NCBI GenBank assembly: GCA_946414435.1
Contig: CAMKOM010000016.1
Coordinates: 1-64,000 of the forward strand
Origin: an uncultured Bacteroidota bacterium
GTDB lineage: Bacteria; Bacteroidota; Bacteroidia; Bacteroidales; SZUA-534
Direction: 5' to 3'
Length of the DNA: 64,000 bases
In this document: positions 43,162-51,844 of the stretch, piece by piece
Position numbering within the stretch: position 1 is the stretch's first letter
How the letters are laid out: the number at the start of each line of letters is the position of its first letter
The notes under the pieces: generated by a model
What the model was told of the DNA's origin: nothing
Seen by the model: the letters and a program-made list of their open reading frames with translations, nothing else
Databases searched by the model: none
Translations under genes and position numbers: made by a program

Positions 43162-46014
43162 ATGAAGATAAACACGCGGAAAATATTGATTTCGATAGGC
43201 TTACTGATTGCTTTTGCAGGTTGGCCGCAATATGGTTTTAGCGAATCTATTACAATCAGTTATAGTGATACTTTTAACCCAACGTTTCCCACATCAGGTG
43301 GCAATACAGATGCAACCATTCACACCAATGGTCATCTCGAATTTGGCGAGGCTGGAATATACAAAGGTTCAAGTGCAAAATACCTAATGTTTGTTTCTGG
43401 GAAAGGCTATCTATATAATACAGAAAGCCTTGGAACTATTGACTCTGTCATTATAACATACGATTCTGGGGTATCAACTAAAGCAAAATATGGAGTTTAT
43501 TTCGGAAATAGCATATTAAATAATTATGACAACTCTAAAAATAAAAGCATAGACTACACAAACCTTAGCGACACAGCAATTAATACCACAAATAGTTTAG
43601 GATATTTTCAAATATCAGTTAATGGTTACAATTGTAGAATAACAACCATCAAAATCGTTTACACACAAGGTGATACGCCATTAGAAGACGTTACCCCGCC
43701 AACATTTTCGACCAATTACCCCAAAACTGAAAATGCAACAAAATCAAGTTTCGACTTGATGGTAAAAGCCAACGAACCTTGCACAGTTTTCTATCAAGTA
43801 GTGGCAGAAGGCGGAACTGCGCCTATGAAGGATGATTTGTTGGCATCGGTCAACACAATAACTATTGAAAATGGTAACACAGAATACTCTGCAACAATTT
43901 CCGAACTCGAGTCGGAAACAACCTACAACATATATCTGATTGCAAAAGACACAGCCGACAATGTGCAGGAAAACGTGACAACCATCAGTGCCACAACACT
44001 CTCGGCTGTGCAGAAAATCATCACTTTAGGCGAAATAAGTGACAAATATTATTGGGGCGAAACGGCCAACATAAAATGGACAACCGAAAATATCAGTGCC
44101 GCTACCGAACTTGACAGCATAATACTGTTCAAAGCCAACAAAAAGATTTTCAGCTATCCAATTGATATTACAAGCGGTGAAGCCGACATTCTGATTGGCA
44201 ACGGCACAGCCCCCGATGGAAACACATACGGGACTGATTATAAGCTTAAAATTATAAGCGGAAATGTTGAAAGCGAATTATCTGCGAATTTCACAATCGT
44301 TCCTACCATCACAATCAACCGACTGCTGACAGACACAACAAACAAAGGCGCCCCTAATTTCAAGAATGTAAGGGTCAAGGGCATTGTAACAGGCACAAAA
44401 TCACAGACATTCACAATTCAAGACGGCTCGGGCTATTTTTGCGCCACTTATGTAACCTATTCAAACACAGGTGTTGCTATTGGTGACAGTGTGTACGCTG
44501 AAGGGGTTATTGGCTCTACAAATGGGATGGTAAAAATGGGAAGCAACGCCGCCCCCACAATTGTTAGTATTATCAATTCGGGAAATCAACTACCTGAACC
44601 CAAAATTGTTACATTACCCGAAATCAACACAAACAAAGGGCTCACAAACCTTATTGTAAGAATCGACAGCGTAATCAACATAAACCGAATATTTTACAAA
44701 GGAAAAGACTCTATTGTATATGCCAACTATTTATTTTCAAACACAAATAATTTGTTAAAAGAAGGTAGAAAACACAACATTACGGGCGCTGTTGGAATTG
44801 GCACAAAAGGAAGAAAAGAAATTTGGCCGCGTTCGGAAGTTGAAGAAGATATTTATCTCTACAGCAACGACACCACCTTGGCTAACTTTGTAATTGACGA
44901 GCAAAATGGATTGAATGCCGACACATTGTTTTTCAAAGATTTAACAACACCAAAACGCATTTCTGTTGCGACAAACGACAATAAGGCAAAGGCAACAGTC
45001 ATGATTAATAACAACGTTGTTGATACCGCTGATTTACAATTGTTTAATCCGCTTGATTCGGTATTTGTTACGGTCAGAGCCGAAGACGAATCGGAACACC
45101 GCTATAAGGTTGTAATTGATCAATTTACAGTACAATCAACATTCTGCACTATCGGACAAATCAAGCATAACAACAGCAATTCCAATCCGTACATCGGCAA
45201 ATTTGTAACCACCAATGGAACTGTCACTTTTGCCAACTCAACGGCCAAAAACACTGAACTTTACATTCAAGACAGCGCCGGAATGTGGTCGGGAATTATG
45301 GTGATTGATACGGATAACAAATTCGCAGGAAACACGAAGATTGGTGACAAAATTCAAGTTACAGGACGGGTGACCGAATTTCCGAACAGCATACGAATTG
45401 AAGAACTTGAGAGTCTAACCATCACTCAATCAGGCGGTAAAGTAATAGCCGACACAATTATTGCTGAAGACGCCATATCGGTTTCCTTCCAAGACGCGAT
45501 TGTCACCATTGACAGCGTGGTCTGCACTGACGGGTTTGATAACATTTTTAAAGTTTTGGACTCAACCAACAGCATTCTCGTCTATAACAAATACAGAATC
45601 AGCGACTTTGCTCTCGAAATCGACTCAATGTACCGCATCACGGGAATTGTGTACTACACATCGGCCGACAACAGTTACAGGCTGATTCCGCGTTCGGCTG
45701 ACGACATTGTGAAACTTGTAAGGCCAATCAAACAATCGAAACCTGAAGAGCAAAAGCCAGAGGAACAGAATCCGCAAGAGCACGACACCACAACGGTTAC
45801 CATCATCGGCTCTGCCAACATCGGCTTGACCGCCTACACAACGGACCGCACCATTGTTATTGAAAACGCCGACGCGCCTGTTGCTGTGTACGACATCGCC
45901 GGAAGGCTGATTGCCACTGCCCGCCCCGCCCGACGTATCGCGATAAGCGCGCCACACAGCGGCATTTACATTGTTGGCACGCGAAAAGGCTCGCTGAAAG
46001 TAATGGTTAGATAG
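43162..46014 (+). CDS. Secreted multidomain protein with OB-fold repeats and T9SS type-A tail
   Basis: 950 residues from ATG 43162 (MKINTRKILISIGLLIAFAG, signal peptide); an ATG nine codons earlier gives a poorer leader. N-terminal beta domain (about 25-170), a fibronectin-III-like domain (about 190-275, TYNIYLIAKDTADNVQENV), a further Ig-like domain, then two or three OB-fold modules of the kind found beside secreted nucleases. These read VRVKGIVTGTKSQTFTIQDG and KFVTTNGTVTFANSTAKNTE. No nuclease catalytic domain is seen. A Pro/Glu/Gln linker (about 855-875) leads to a T9SS sorting domain (VYDIAGRLIATARP ... SGIYIVGTRKGSLKVMV). Confidence 0.78.
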   Translation: MKINTRKILISIGLLIAFAGWPQYGFSESITISYSDTFNPTFPTSGGNTDATIHTNGHLEFGEAGIYKGSSAKYLMFVSGKGYLYNTESLGTIDSVIITYDSGVSTKAKYGVYFGNSILNNYDNSKNKSIDYTNLSDTAINTTNSLGYFQISVNGYNCRITTIKIVYTQGDTPLEDVTPPTFSTNYPKTENATKSSFDLMVKANEPCTVFYQVVAEGGTAPMKDDLLASVNTITIENGNTEYSATISELESETTYNIYLIAKDTADNVQENVTTISATTLSAVQKIITLGEISDKYYWGETANIKWTTENISAATELDSIILFKANKKIFSYPIDITSGEADILIGNGTAPDGNTYGTDYKLKIISGNVESELSANFTIVPTITINRLLTDTTNKGAPNFKNVRVKGIVTGTKSQTFTIQDGSGYFCATYVTYSNTGVAIGDSVYAEGVIGSTNGMVKMGSNAAPTIVSIINSGNQLPEPKIVTLPEINTNKGLTNLIVRIDSVININRIFYKGKDSIVYANYLFSNTNNLLKEGRKHNITGAVGIGTKGRKEIWPRSEVEEDIYLYSNDTTLANFVIDEQNGLNADTLFFKDLTTPKRISVATNDNKAKATVMINNNVVDTADLQLFNPLDSVFVTVRAEDESEHRYKVVIDQFTVQSTFCTIGQIKHNNSNSNPYIGKFVTTNGTVTFANSTAKNTELYIQDSAGMWSGIMVIDTDNKFAGNTKIGDKIQVTGRVTEFPNSIRIEELESLTITQSGGKVIADTIIAEDAISVSFQDAIVTIDSVVCTDGFDNIFKVLDSTNSILVYNKYRISDFALEIDSMYRITGIVYYTSADNSYRLIPRSADDIVKLVRPIKQSKPEEQKPEEQNPQEHDTTTVTIIGSANIGLTAYTTDRTIVIENADAPVAVYDIAGRLIATARPARRIAISAPHSGIYIVGTRKGSLKVMVR

Positions 46015-46065
46015 CCGCACACGCATTATTTTGCAAAATAGCGGCTCAATGAGTTTACAAATTGA

Positions 46066-46073
46066 TACTTTTG
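46066..46073 (+). promoter_or_regulatory. Bacteroidota -7 element TACTTTTG
   Basis: Exact TAnnTTTG match 21 bp before the ATG at 46095, supporting that start over an in-frame codon at 46062 that lies upstream of the element. Confidence 0.55.
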
Positions 46074-46094
46074 CACAATTCAAGAACAGTAAAG

Positions 46095-46514
46095 ATGAAA
46101 AACAAAATCAAATTTTCAATTGTGATTGCCGCATTGGCCATTCTACTTGGCGCGACATCGGCGCAAGCGCAAGACTGGCAGCCGGTTAAAGGTATGAATG
46201 TCAGCGTAAACGAACTGTTGCACGATTTCGGGACTCACCCACAGTACACCAAAACCGAATTCGAATTCCAAATTCGCAACGACAGCACAGAAACCTTTGT
46301 GATTAAGGATATTACAACATCGTGCGGCTGCACCACGCCAACCTACTCGAAACGCCCTGTGAAAAGCGGCAAAATAGCAACCGTGAAAGTTGCCTACGAC
46401 GCTTCGCGAGTGGGCATTTTCAGCAAGACAATTTATGTGTACACCAACTTCAGCACCGAGCCTATCGAACTGAATATCAAGGGTACAATGGAAGAAACCG
46501 AAAACAAAGAATAA
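46095..46514 (+). CDS. DUF1573 periplasmic protein
   Basis: 139 residues from ATG 46095, with a signal peptide (about 1-25, ending AQAQ) and one DUF1573 Ig-like domain. The family hallmark is FVIKDITTSCGCTTPTYSK, with the CGC cysteine pair and the closing KTIYVYTNFSTEPIELNIKG strand. It is common in Bacteroidota and its function is not settled. The next gene starts 2 bp after its stop. Confidence 0.88.
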   Translation: MKNKIKFSIVIAALAILLGATSAQAQDWQPVKGMNVSVNELLHDFGTHPQYTKTEFEFQIRNDSTETFVIKDITTSCGCTTPTYSKRPVKSGKIATVKVAYDASRVGIFSKTIYVYTNFSTEPIELNIKGTMEETENKE

Positions 46515-46516
46515 CA

Positions 46517-47716
46517 ATGCCAAAAATATCAGAACGCGGTATAATTATGCCGTCGTCGCCAATCCGCCGATTGGTGCCGCTTGCAAACGCTGCAAAAAAG
46601 AAGGGAATCAAGGTTTATCACCTGAATATCGGCCAGCCCGACCTTCCAACACCTGAAGTGGGTTTGGAAGCGATGAAGAAAATCGACCGTAAAGTATTGG
46701 AATACACCCCCAGCGAGGGACTTTTGAGCCTGCGAGCGAAGTTGGTGTCGTACTACGCCAAATTCAACATCAACGCCAACGTTGAGGACATTATCATCAC
46801 CACGGGCGGCTCGGAGGCGGTGCTGTTCTCGTTTATGTCGTGCCTTGACCCAGGCGACGAAATTATTGTGCCCGAGCCTGCTTACGCCAACTATATGGCT
46901 TTCGCGATTTCGGCTGGTGCGGTCATCAAAACCATTCCGTCGAGCATCGACGACGGTTTTGCGCTTCCATCAATGGACAAATTCGAGGCGCTGATTACCG
47001 AACGCACAAAGGGCATCCTAATCTGCAACCCCAACAACCCGACGGGCTACCTTTATACCCGCAAGGAAATGAACCAGTTGCGCGACATTGTAAAGAAATA
47101 CAACTTGTTCCTTTTCTCTGACGAGGTTTACCGCGAGTTCTGCTACACGGGTGCGCCCTACATTTCGGCGTTCAACCTTGAGGGAATTGAACAGAATGTA
47201 ATTTTAATCGACTCTGTTTCAAAACGATACAGCGAGTGCGGTATCCGCATTGGCGCACTCATCACAAAGAACGAAGAGGTCCGCGCGTGCGTAATGAAAT
47301 TCTGCCAGGCGAGGTTGTGTCCGCCGCTCATCGGACAGATAATTGCCGAAGCGTCAATCGACACGCCTGAAGATTATATGCTCAACACCTACGACGAGTT
47401 TGTTGAGCGCCGTAAGTTCCTGATTGACGGGCTGAACAAGATTCCAGGCTGCTACACGCCGATACCAATGGGCGCGTTCTACACGGTGGCAAAACTGCCC
47501 GTGGACGACATCGACAAGTTCTGCGAGTGGCTGCTGCGCGACTTTGAATATGAAGGTCAGACAGTTATGTTGGCCCCCGCAAGCGGATTCTACACCACAC
47601 CCGAACTGGGCCGCAACGAGGCGCGCATCGCTTACGTGCTAAAGAAAGAGGATTTGGCGCAGGCTCTCAACGTGCTGGCCGTTGCGCTTGAGCAGTATCC
47701 GGGAAGGACGATTTGA
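46517..47716 (+). CDS. Class I/II PLP-dependent aminotransferase (AspC-like)
   Basis: 399 residues from ATG 46517; the open frame extends upstream into the DUF1573 gene in another frame and is not used. Fold-type I features: NIGQPDLPTP, YTPSEGLLSLR, TTGGSEAVLFSF, the PLP-phenol block CNPNNPTGYLYT, the FSDEVYREF Asp and the Schiff-base Lys in DSVSKRYSECGIRIG. ARIAYVLKKEDL near the C-terminus holds the substrate-carboxylate Arg. This is the Bacteroidota AspC-type aspartate aminotransferase group, but substrate range cannot be fixed by eye. Confidence 0.88.
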   Translation: MPKISERGIIMPSSPIRRLVPLANAAKKKGIKVYHLNIGQPDLPTPEVGLEAMKKIDRKVLEYTPSEGLLSLRAKLVSYYAKFNINANVEDIIITTGGSEAVLFSFMSCLDPGDEIIVPEPAYANYMAFAISAGAVIKTIPSSIDDGFALPSMDKFEALITERTKGILICNPNNPTGYLYTRKEMNQLRDIVKKYNLFLFSDEVYREFCYTGAPYISAFNLEGIEQNVILIDSVSKRYSECGIRIGALITKNEEVRACVMKFCQARLCPPLIGQIIAEASIDTPEDYMLNTYDEFVERRKFLIDGLNKIPGCYTPIPMGAFYTVAKLPVDDIDKFCEWLLRDFEYEGQTVMLAPASGFYTTPELGRNEARIAYVLKKEDLAQALNVLAVALEQYPGRTI

Positions 47717-47750
47717 GTTAGGATTTAGGAGTTAGGAGTTAGTAATTAGA
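47716..47750 (+). repeat. 7-bp tandem repeat starting at the stop codon
   Basis: Five heptamers run on from the last base of the TGA stop: AGTTAGG, ATTTAGG, AGTTAGG, AGTTAGT, AATTAGA. The tract is followed 7 bp later by the terminator hairpin. Same family as 284-329 and 12856-12903. Confidence 0.8.
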
Positions 47751-47757
47751 ATAAAAT

Positions 47758-47789
47758 ACGGGCGGCGCATTGCGTTGGCCCGTTTTTTA
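47758..47789 (+). terminator. Rho-independent terminator after the aminotransferase
   Basis: ACGGGC (47758-47763) pairs with GCCCGT (47778-47783) around a 14-nt loop, followed by a run of six T. Confidence 0.85.
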
Positions 47790-48024
47790 TTGCCCCATCA
47801 TCGGCCACAGCCTTCAAAAAGCATCGCCGACAAAGCTGTTGAACTAAACTAAAAGTATCGCCTATCAGGTGGATTTTAAACAACTTTCTAAAAATTCCTG
47901 CACACAGTCCAAAACGCATTTTCCAGCTACAGATTAAATACCGGTTTGAATCGGATAAAATCGGTTAGAGAAAAACATATCCGCTTGAGGATTTAATTCC
48001 GTCCGTTCAGTAGTTATAAAAATG
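47790..48024. other. Intergenic stretch without a recognised feature
   Basis: Non-coding AT-rich sequence between the terminator and the next promoter. A short direct repeat (AATCGGATAAAATCGGTTAG) near 47950 is the only internal pattern noticed. Confidence 0.4.
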
Positions 48025-48032
48025 TAAATTTG
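48025..48032 (+). promoter_or_regulatory. Bacteroidota -7 element TAAATTTG
   Basis: Exact TAnnTTTG match 21 bp before the ATG at 48054. An alternative TTG start would overlap this element and is therefore unlikely. Confidence 0.55.
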
Positions 48033-48053
48033 CCACTATACAAAAACTGCGGT

Positions 48054-49340
48054 ATGGATGCGCGAATGTTAGACAAACTCAAGATTCTGGCCGAGTCGGC
48101 AAAGTACGATGTGTCGTGCTCGTCGAGCGGGACAGTGCGCCGCAACAACGGCAAGGGCGTGGGCAACACCGTTGGCGGCGTGGGCATCTGCCATAGTTTT
48201 GCCGAAGACGGGCGCTGCATATCGCTGCTGAAAGTGATGCTCACCAACTACTGCATTTTCGACTGCGCCTACTGCGTCAACCGCCGCACCAACGATGTTC
48301 CGCGAGCCACATTCACACCCGCCGAGGTGGTTGAGATAACAATGGAGTTCTACCGCCGCAACTACATTGAGGGGCTCTTTTTGAGTTCGGGCGTGCTGCA
48401 AAACGCCGACTACACAATGGAACGGCTTGTGCGAGTGGTGAAAGACCTGCGCGCGCAGCGGTTCAACGGCTACATCCATCTGAAAAGCATACCTGGAGCC
48501 AGCCAGCAACTGATAACCGAGGCGGGATTGTATGCCGACCGAATGAGCGTCAACATTGAGATTCCGACCGAGAGCAACCTGAAAATGCTTGCGCCCGAAA
48601 AGAGTTACGAGAGCATATTCCAACCGATGAAAATCATTCATCAGGGCGTGCTCGAGAGCCACGAGGAACGCAGCCGACACCGCTCGGCGCCGCGTTTTGT
48701 GCCAGCGGGACAAAGCACGCAGATGATTGTCGGCGCCACCAACGACACCGACAAAGACATTCTGCGCTTGTCGTCGGCATTCTACCAGCGGCCGTCAATC
48801 CGGCGCGTCTATTATTCTGGATATGTGGCTGTTAACACCTACGACACCCGTCTGCCTGCCTTGAAGCAACCGCCGCTTGTGCGCGAAAACCGCCTCTATC
48901 AGGCCGACTGGCTGATGCGGTTCTATAAATTCAAAGTGAACGAGATTGTCGATGACGCCAATCCGAACCTCGACCTCGATGTTGACCCCAAACTGGCTTG
49001 GGCGCTGCGCCACCCCGAGTTTTTCCCGGTCGATGTGAACACGGCTTGCTACGAGCACATTCTGCGCGTGCCGGGCATTGGTGTGAAATCGGCGATGCAG
49101 ATTGTGGCCTCGAGGCGATATGGCGCACTTACTTTTTTGCAACTCAAGAAGATAGGTGTGGTTCTGAAGAAAGCGAAATACTTCATCAACTGCCGCGAAC
49201 TGCCCATAATGGGCACCATCAACGAGTTAAAGCCCGAAAATGTGCGTTCGCTGCTGGTGGCCAAACCCGCCAAAAAGGGATTGGTCGGCCAACTTGAACT
49301 GAACTTTGACCAACCCGTTCAACTTGTAACACCTTATTGA
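48054..49340 (+). CDS. Putative DNA modification/repair radical SAM protein (TIGR03916)
   Basis: 428 residues from ATG 48054 (MDARMLDKLKILAESAKYDV); the ATG at 48066 is a possible alternative. The N-terminal CSSSGTVRRNNGKGVGNT block is family-specific. Cluster cysteines are in NYCIFDCAYC (CxxxCxxC), followed by SAM-domain strands (LFLSSGVLQ, IHLKSIPG). A helix-hairpin-helix DNA-binding motif lies near the C-terminus (LRVPGIGVKSAMQIVASRR). TIGR03916 and TIGR03915 genes are generally found as pairs, as here; the repair reaction is not known. Its TGA stop overlaps the next ATG by 1 bp. Confidence 0.9.
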   Translation: MDARMLDKLKILAESAKYDVSCSSSGTVRRNNGKGVGNTVGGVGICHSFAEDGRCISLLKVMLTNYCIFDCAYCVNRRTNDVPRATFTPAEVVEITMEFYRRNYIEGLFLSSGVLQNADYTMERLVRVVKDLRAQRFNGYIHLKSIPGASQQLITEAGLYADRMSVNIEIPTESNLKMLAPEKSYESIFQPMKIIHQGVLESHEERSRHRSAPRFVPAGQSTQMIVGATNDTDKDILRLSSAFYQRPSIRRVYYSGYVAVNTYDTRLPALKQPPLVRENRLYQADWLMRFYKFKVNEIVDDANPNLDLDVDPKLAWALRHPEFFPVDVNTACYEHILRVPGIGVKSAMQIVASRRYGALTFLQLKKIGVVLKKAKYFINCRELPIMGTINELKPENVRSLLVAKPAKKGLVGQLELNFDQPVQLVTPY

Positions 49341-50122
49341 TGAGCGATTTTGCTGAATCGGCATTTGTCTACGACCAGACATTCGACGGCTTGCTGACGT
49401 GCATTTTCGATGCCTACCAGCTGAAAACATTTCCCACTCACCTGCTTGCCGCCAATGAGCCTGCGCCGTTGTTTTGCACTGTGGCTCACACGGTTACAAC
49501 CGACGAACAAAAAGCCGAGCGCGTGTGGACGCACCTTGAGCGCAAAATGTCGAAAATGGCTCTGCATAGCCTAACAGTCAGTTGGCTTGCCGATGGCATT
49601 GACAATACTGACGAATTGATATTCAGATACATACACAAGATGATTGACGCAAAGCAATCAATTGAGACTAATTTTGGCGACCCCGATGTGCTGCGTCTGG
49701 CGCAAGTGTATAAGCAGGTCAGCTATGAGGCGCACCGAATGCTTCAATTCGTGCGTTTCCAAAAGACTGCCGACGGCATTTACTTCGCCGCCTTCGAGCC
49801 GCGCCACAACGTGCTTCCGCTCACTCTCGACCATTTCAGCGACCGTTTTTCCGACCAGCAGTGGATAATCTACGACCTTCAGCGCCAATACGGATATATG
49901 TATGATTTACACGACGTTAACCGCGTGACCTTTGCCAACGACGCTAAATTCGGCCGCGACGGACGCCTCGACGCAAGCATTATGGATGCCGATGAGCAGC
50001 TTTTCCAGTCGCTTTGGCGCACCTATTATAAATCGATAGCCATTGAATCGCGCCGCAACCCGCGTAAAATGAAACAGGATATGCCCGTCCGCTATTGGAA
50101 GCACCTGACGGAGAGACAATAA
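49340..50122 (+). CDS. TIGR03915-family putative DNA metabolism protein (DUF4130)
   Basis: 260 residues from the ATG that overlaps the upstream stop (TGATG). Typical N-terminus FVYDQTFDGLLTCIFDAY, a middle FRYIHKMIDA and VYKQVSYEAHRMLQFVRFQK, and the C-terminal block WRTYYKSIAIESRRNPRKMK followed by MPVRYWKHL are characteristic of this family. It is the partner of the radical SAM protein encoded just upstream. The 8-bp tandem repeat begins in its stop codon. Confidence 0.9.
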   Translation: MSDFAESAFVYDQTFDGLLTCIFDAYQLKTFPTHLLAANEPAPLFCTVAHTVTTDEQKAERVWTHLERKMSKMALHSLTVSWLADGIDNTDELIFRYIHKMIDAKQSIETNFGDPDVLRLAQVYKQVSYEAHRMLQFVRFQKTADGIYFAAFEPRHNVLPLTLDHFSDRFSDQQWIIYDLQRQYGYMYDLHDVNRVTFANDAKFGRDGRLDASIMDADEQLFQSLWRTYYKSIAIESRRNPRKMKQDMPVRYWKHLTERQ

Positions 50123-50182
50123 TTGAAGGATTGAAGGATTGAAGGACTGAAGGACTGAAGGATTGAAGGATTGAAGGATTGA
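50122..50182 (+). repeat. 8-bp tandem repeat (ATTGAAGG)n
   Basis: Seven full 8-bp units plus a partial one: ATTGAAGG x3, ACTGAAGG x2, ATTGAAGG x2, then ATTGA. It fills nearly all the space between two convergent genes. Each unit carries TGA, and the 8-bp period places TGA in all three frames. It is too short and spacer-less to be a CRISPR array. Confidence 0.95.
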
Positions 50183-50187
50183 TTTTT

Positions 50188-50772
50188 TCAGTTTCCGTTT
50201 TTGTCTTCAGCCTTCGCTTTCAAAAAGCAACGGCGGCAAAGCGGCTCGTAACTGTCGGTTTCGCCAAGAAGCACCAACTTGTCGGTTTTGGCAAGGCGGT
50301 GCGAGAATTGTGCCAGCGCTCCGCACCTGACGCACACGGCGTGAACCTTCAGCACATCGTCGGCAATGGCCATCAGTTTTGGCATCGGGCCGAACGGATT
50401 GCCTTGATAATCCATATCGAGACCAGCCACAATGACGCGCACGCCACTGTTAGCCAATTGGTTGCACACATCAACAAGACCATCGTCAAAAAACTGCGCT
50501 TCATCAATTCCGACAACCTGCACATTGCTGGCCAAAAGCAGAATGTTCTGCGCGCTCTCGACGGGTGTGGAAGGAATTGAGTTATCATCGTGCGAAACCA
50601 CATCGACAGCCGAATAGCGCACATCTACAGCAGGCTTGAAAATCTCGACACTCTGCCGCGCGAACTTTGCCCGGCGCAGACGCCGAATCAGTTCTTCGGT
50701 CTTGCCCGAAAACATTGAGCCACAAATCACTTCAATCCGTCCGCCATCGGCGTTGCCATTTTCAAAAAACAT
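50188..50772 (-). CDS. tdk: Thymidine kinase
   Basis: 194 residues from ATG 50772 ([20 protein letters not shown]). An upstream in-frame ATG at 50835 would add 21 residues not usual for the family. P-loop [19 protein letters not shown], the Walker-B-like [12 protein letters not shown], lasso-loop [11 protein letters not shown] and the zinc-binding cysteine pairs CVRC and CRRC are all present. It phosphorylates thymidine in the salvage route to dTTP. Convergent with the gene pair on the left and divergent from the coiled-coil gene on the right. Confidence 0.93.
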   Translation of the reverse strand: MFFENGNADGGRIEVICGSMFSGKTEELIRRLRRAKFARQSVEIFKPAVDVRYSAVDVVSHDDNSIPSTPVESAQNILLLASNVQVVGIDEAQFFDDGLVDVCNQLANSGVRVIVAGLDMDYQGNPFGPMPKLMAIADDVLKVHAVCVRCGALAQFSHRLAKTDKLVLLGETDSYEPLCRRCFLKAKAEDKNGN

Positions 50773-50823
50773 ATCCGTCAACAAAAAAATTGGTGTGCGA
50801 CAATTTGATTTAACATCAATCGT

Positions 50824-50831
50824 TATTTTTG
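50824..50831 (+). promoter_or_regulatory. Bacteroidota -7 element TATTTTTG
   Basis: Exact TAnnTTTG match 25 bp before the ATG of the coiled-coil gene. A TTTG at 50804-50807 is 16 bp upstream, slightly closer than the usual 19-21. Confidence 0.55.
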
Positions 50832-50856
50832 GCAAAATAAATCTTTATCGAGAGCG

Positions 50857-51840
50857 ATGCAAACAAAAAATCTTATCAAAATAATCAAGGCCGAGGCGAC
50901 GGTTCTTGTATCAATGATTGAAAGTCTGCCCGACGATGGTGATATTCAGCCATTTGCAATTGAAATGCTGCAAAGCAAAATTCGCGATTTGAACAACATT
51001 GCCGTTCATTTATCGTCAGCTGGGGCAGATGCCGCAAGTGATGACAACGCTGCCGCGATAGCCGCCCAGAAAGCCGCTCGCAAGGCCGCCGAAGAGGAAG
51101 AAGCCCGGCTCTTTGCCGAAGCCGAAGCCGCAAAACGCGCCGAAGAGCTCGAAGCCGCCCGGAAAGCTGCCGAAGAAGCGCAAAGAATTGCCGCTGAGGA
51201 AGCTAGAAAAGCTGAAGAAAATGCGCGCAGAATTGCTGCCGAAGATGCCGCTCGCAAAGCCAAGGAAGAGGAAGCTCGAAGAATTGCCGAGGCTGAGGCT
51301 GCACGAAAAGCCGCCGAAGAATTGGCCCGCAAAGCCGCTGAAGCCGAAGCCGCAAGAAAGGCCGCCGAGGAAGAAGCCAAAAAAGCCAAATCGCTGGCCG
51401 ATATGTTTGCCAACAACACAGCGGATGTTGAACAAACTTACAACGCTGAAGATGAGCAGCAACCCGCAGCATCGGCGCCGACCGAACCAGCCAAAACCGA
51501 GAGCAAACCAAGCACTCTGGCCGACCGATTCCAGCAGAACACGCCATCGGTGAACGATGTGCTGGCCGGGCTTGAGAAGAAGGCCAATCTGGCATCGCGA
51601 TTCAACAGCCGCCCGATAACAAACCTTCGCAAAGCCATCAAAATCAACGACCGCATAAGGTTTGTGAACGAGCTTTTCGACCGCGACAGCATCCAATACG
51701 AGCAGACGATTGATATGATTGAAAGTTCAGCCAACATCAACGAGGCTTTAGACAAACTTTTCAGCAACCGCAACTGGAACCAGGAAGACGAGACTACTGT
51801 GGACTTCCTTGAGCTTGTATATCAACGTTTTAAATCGTAA
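50857..51840 (+). CDS. Ala/Glu-rich coiled-coil protein with conserved C-terminal domain
   Basis: 327 residues. A helical N-terminal part (1-60), a long Ala-Glu-Lys-Arg coiled coil (about 65-180, built of KAAEEEARR-like repeats) and a Pro/Gln-rich linker (about 190-230). A compact C-terminal domain follows (about 245-327, NLRKAIKINDRIRFVNELFD ... NWNQEDETTVDFLELVYQRF). That last part looks like an independently conserved helical domain, though I cannot name it. No signal peptide or membrane helix, so cytoplasmic. Only 4 bp separate it from rsmI. Confidence 0.75.
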   Translation: MQTKNLIKIIKAEATVLVSMIESLPDDGDIQPFAIEMLQSKIRDLNNIAVHLSSAGADAASDDNAAAIAAQKAARKAAEEEEARLFAEAEAAKRAEELEAARKAAEEAQRIAAEEARKAEENARRIAAEDAARKAKEEEARRIAEAEAARKAAEELARKAAEAEAARKAAEEEAKKAKSLADMFANNTADVEQTYNAEDEQQPAASAPTEPAKTESKPSTLADRFQQNTPSVNDVLAGLEKKANLASRFNSRPITNLRKAIKINDRIRFVNELFDRDSIQYEQTIDMIESSANINEALDKLFSNRNWNQEDETTVDFLELVYQRFKS

Positions 51841-51844
51841 AACG

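Noticed and set aside
50122..50182. Possible CRISPR array
   Set aside because: 8-bp units in direct contact without spacers, and no cas genes in the window.
50885..51696. Several antisense frames of more than 100 codons opposite the coiled-coil gene
   Set aside because: Low-complexity Ala/Ser/Phe translations mirror the Ala/Glu repeats of the real gene.
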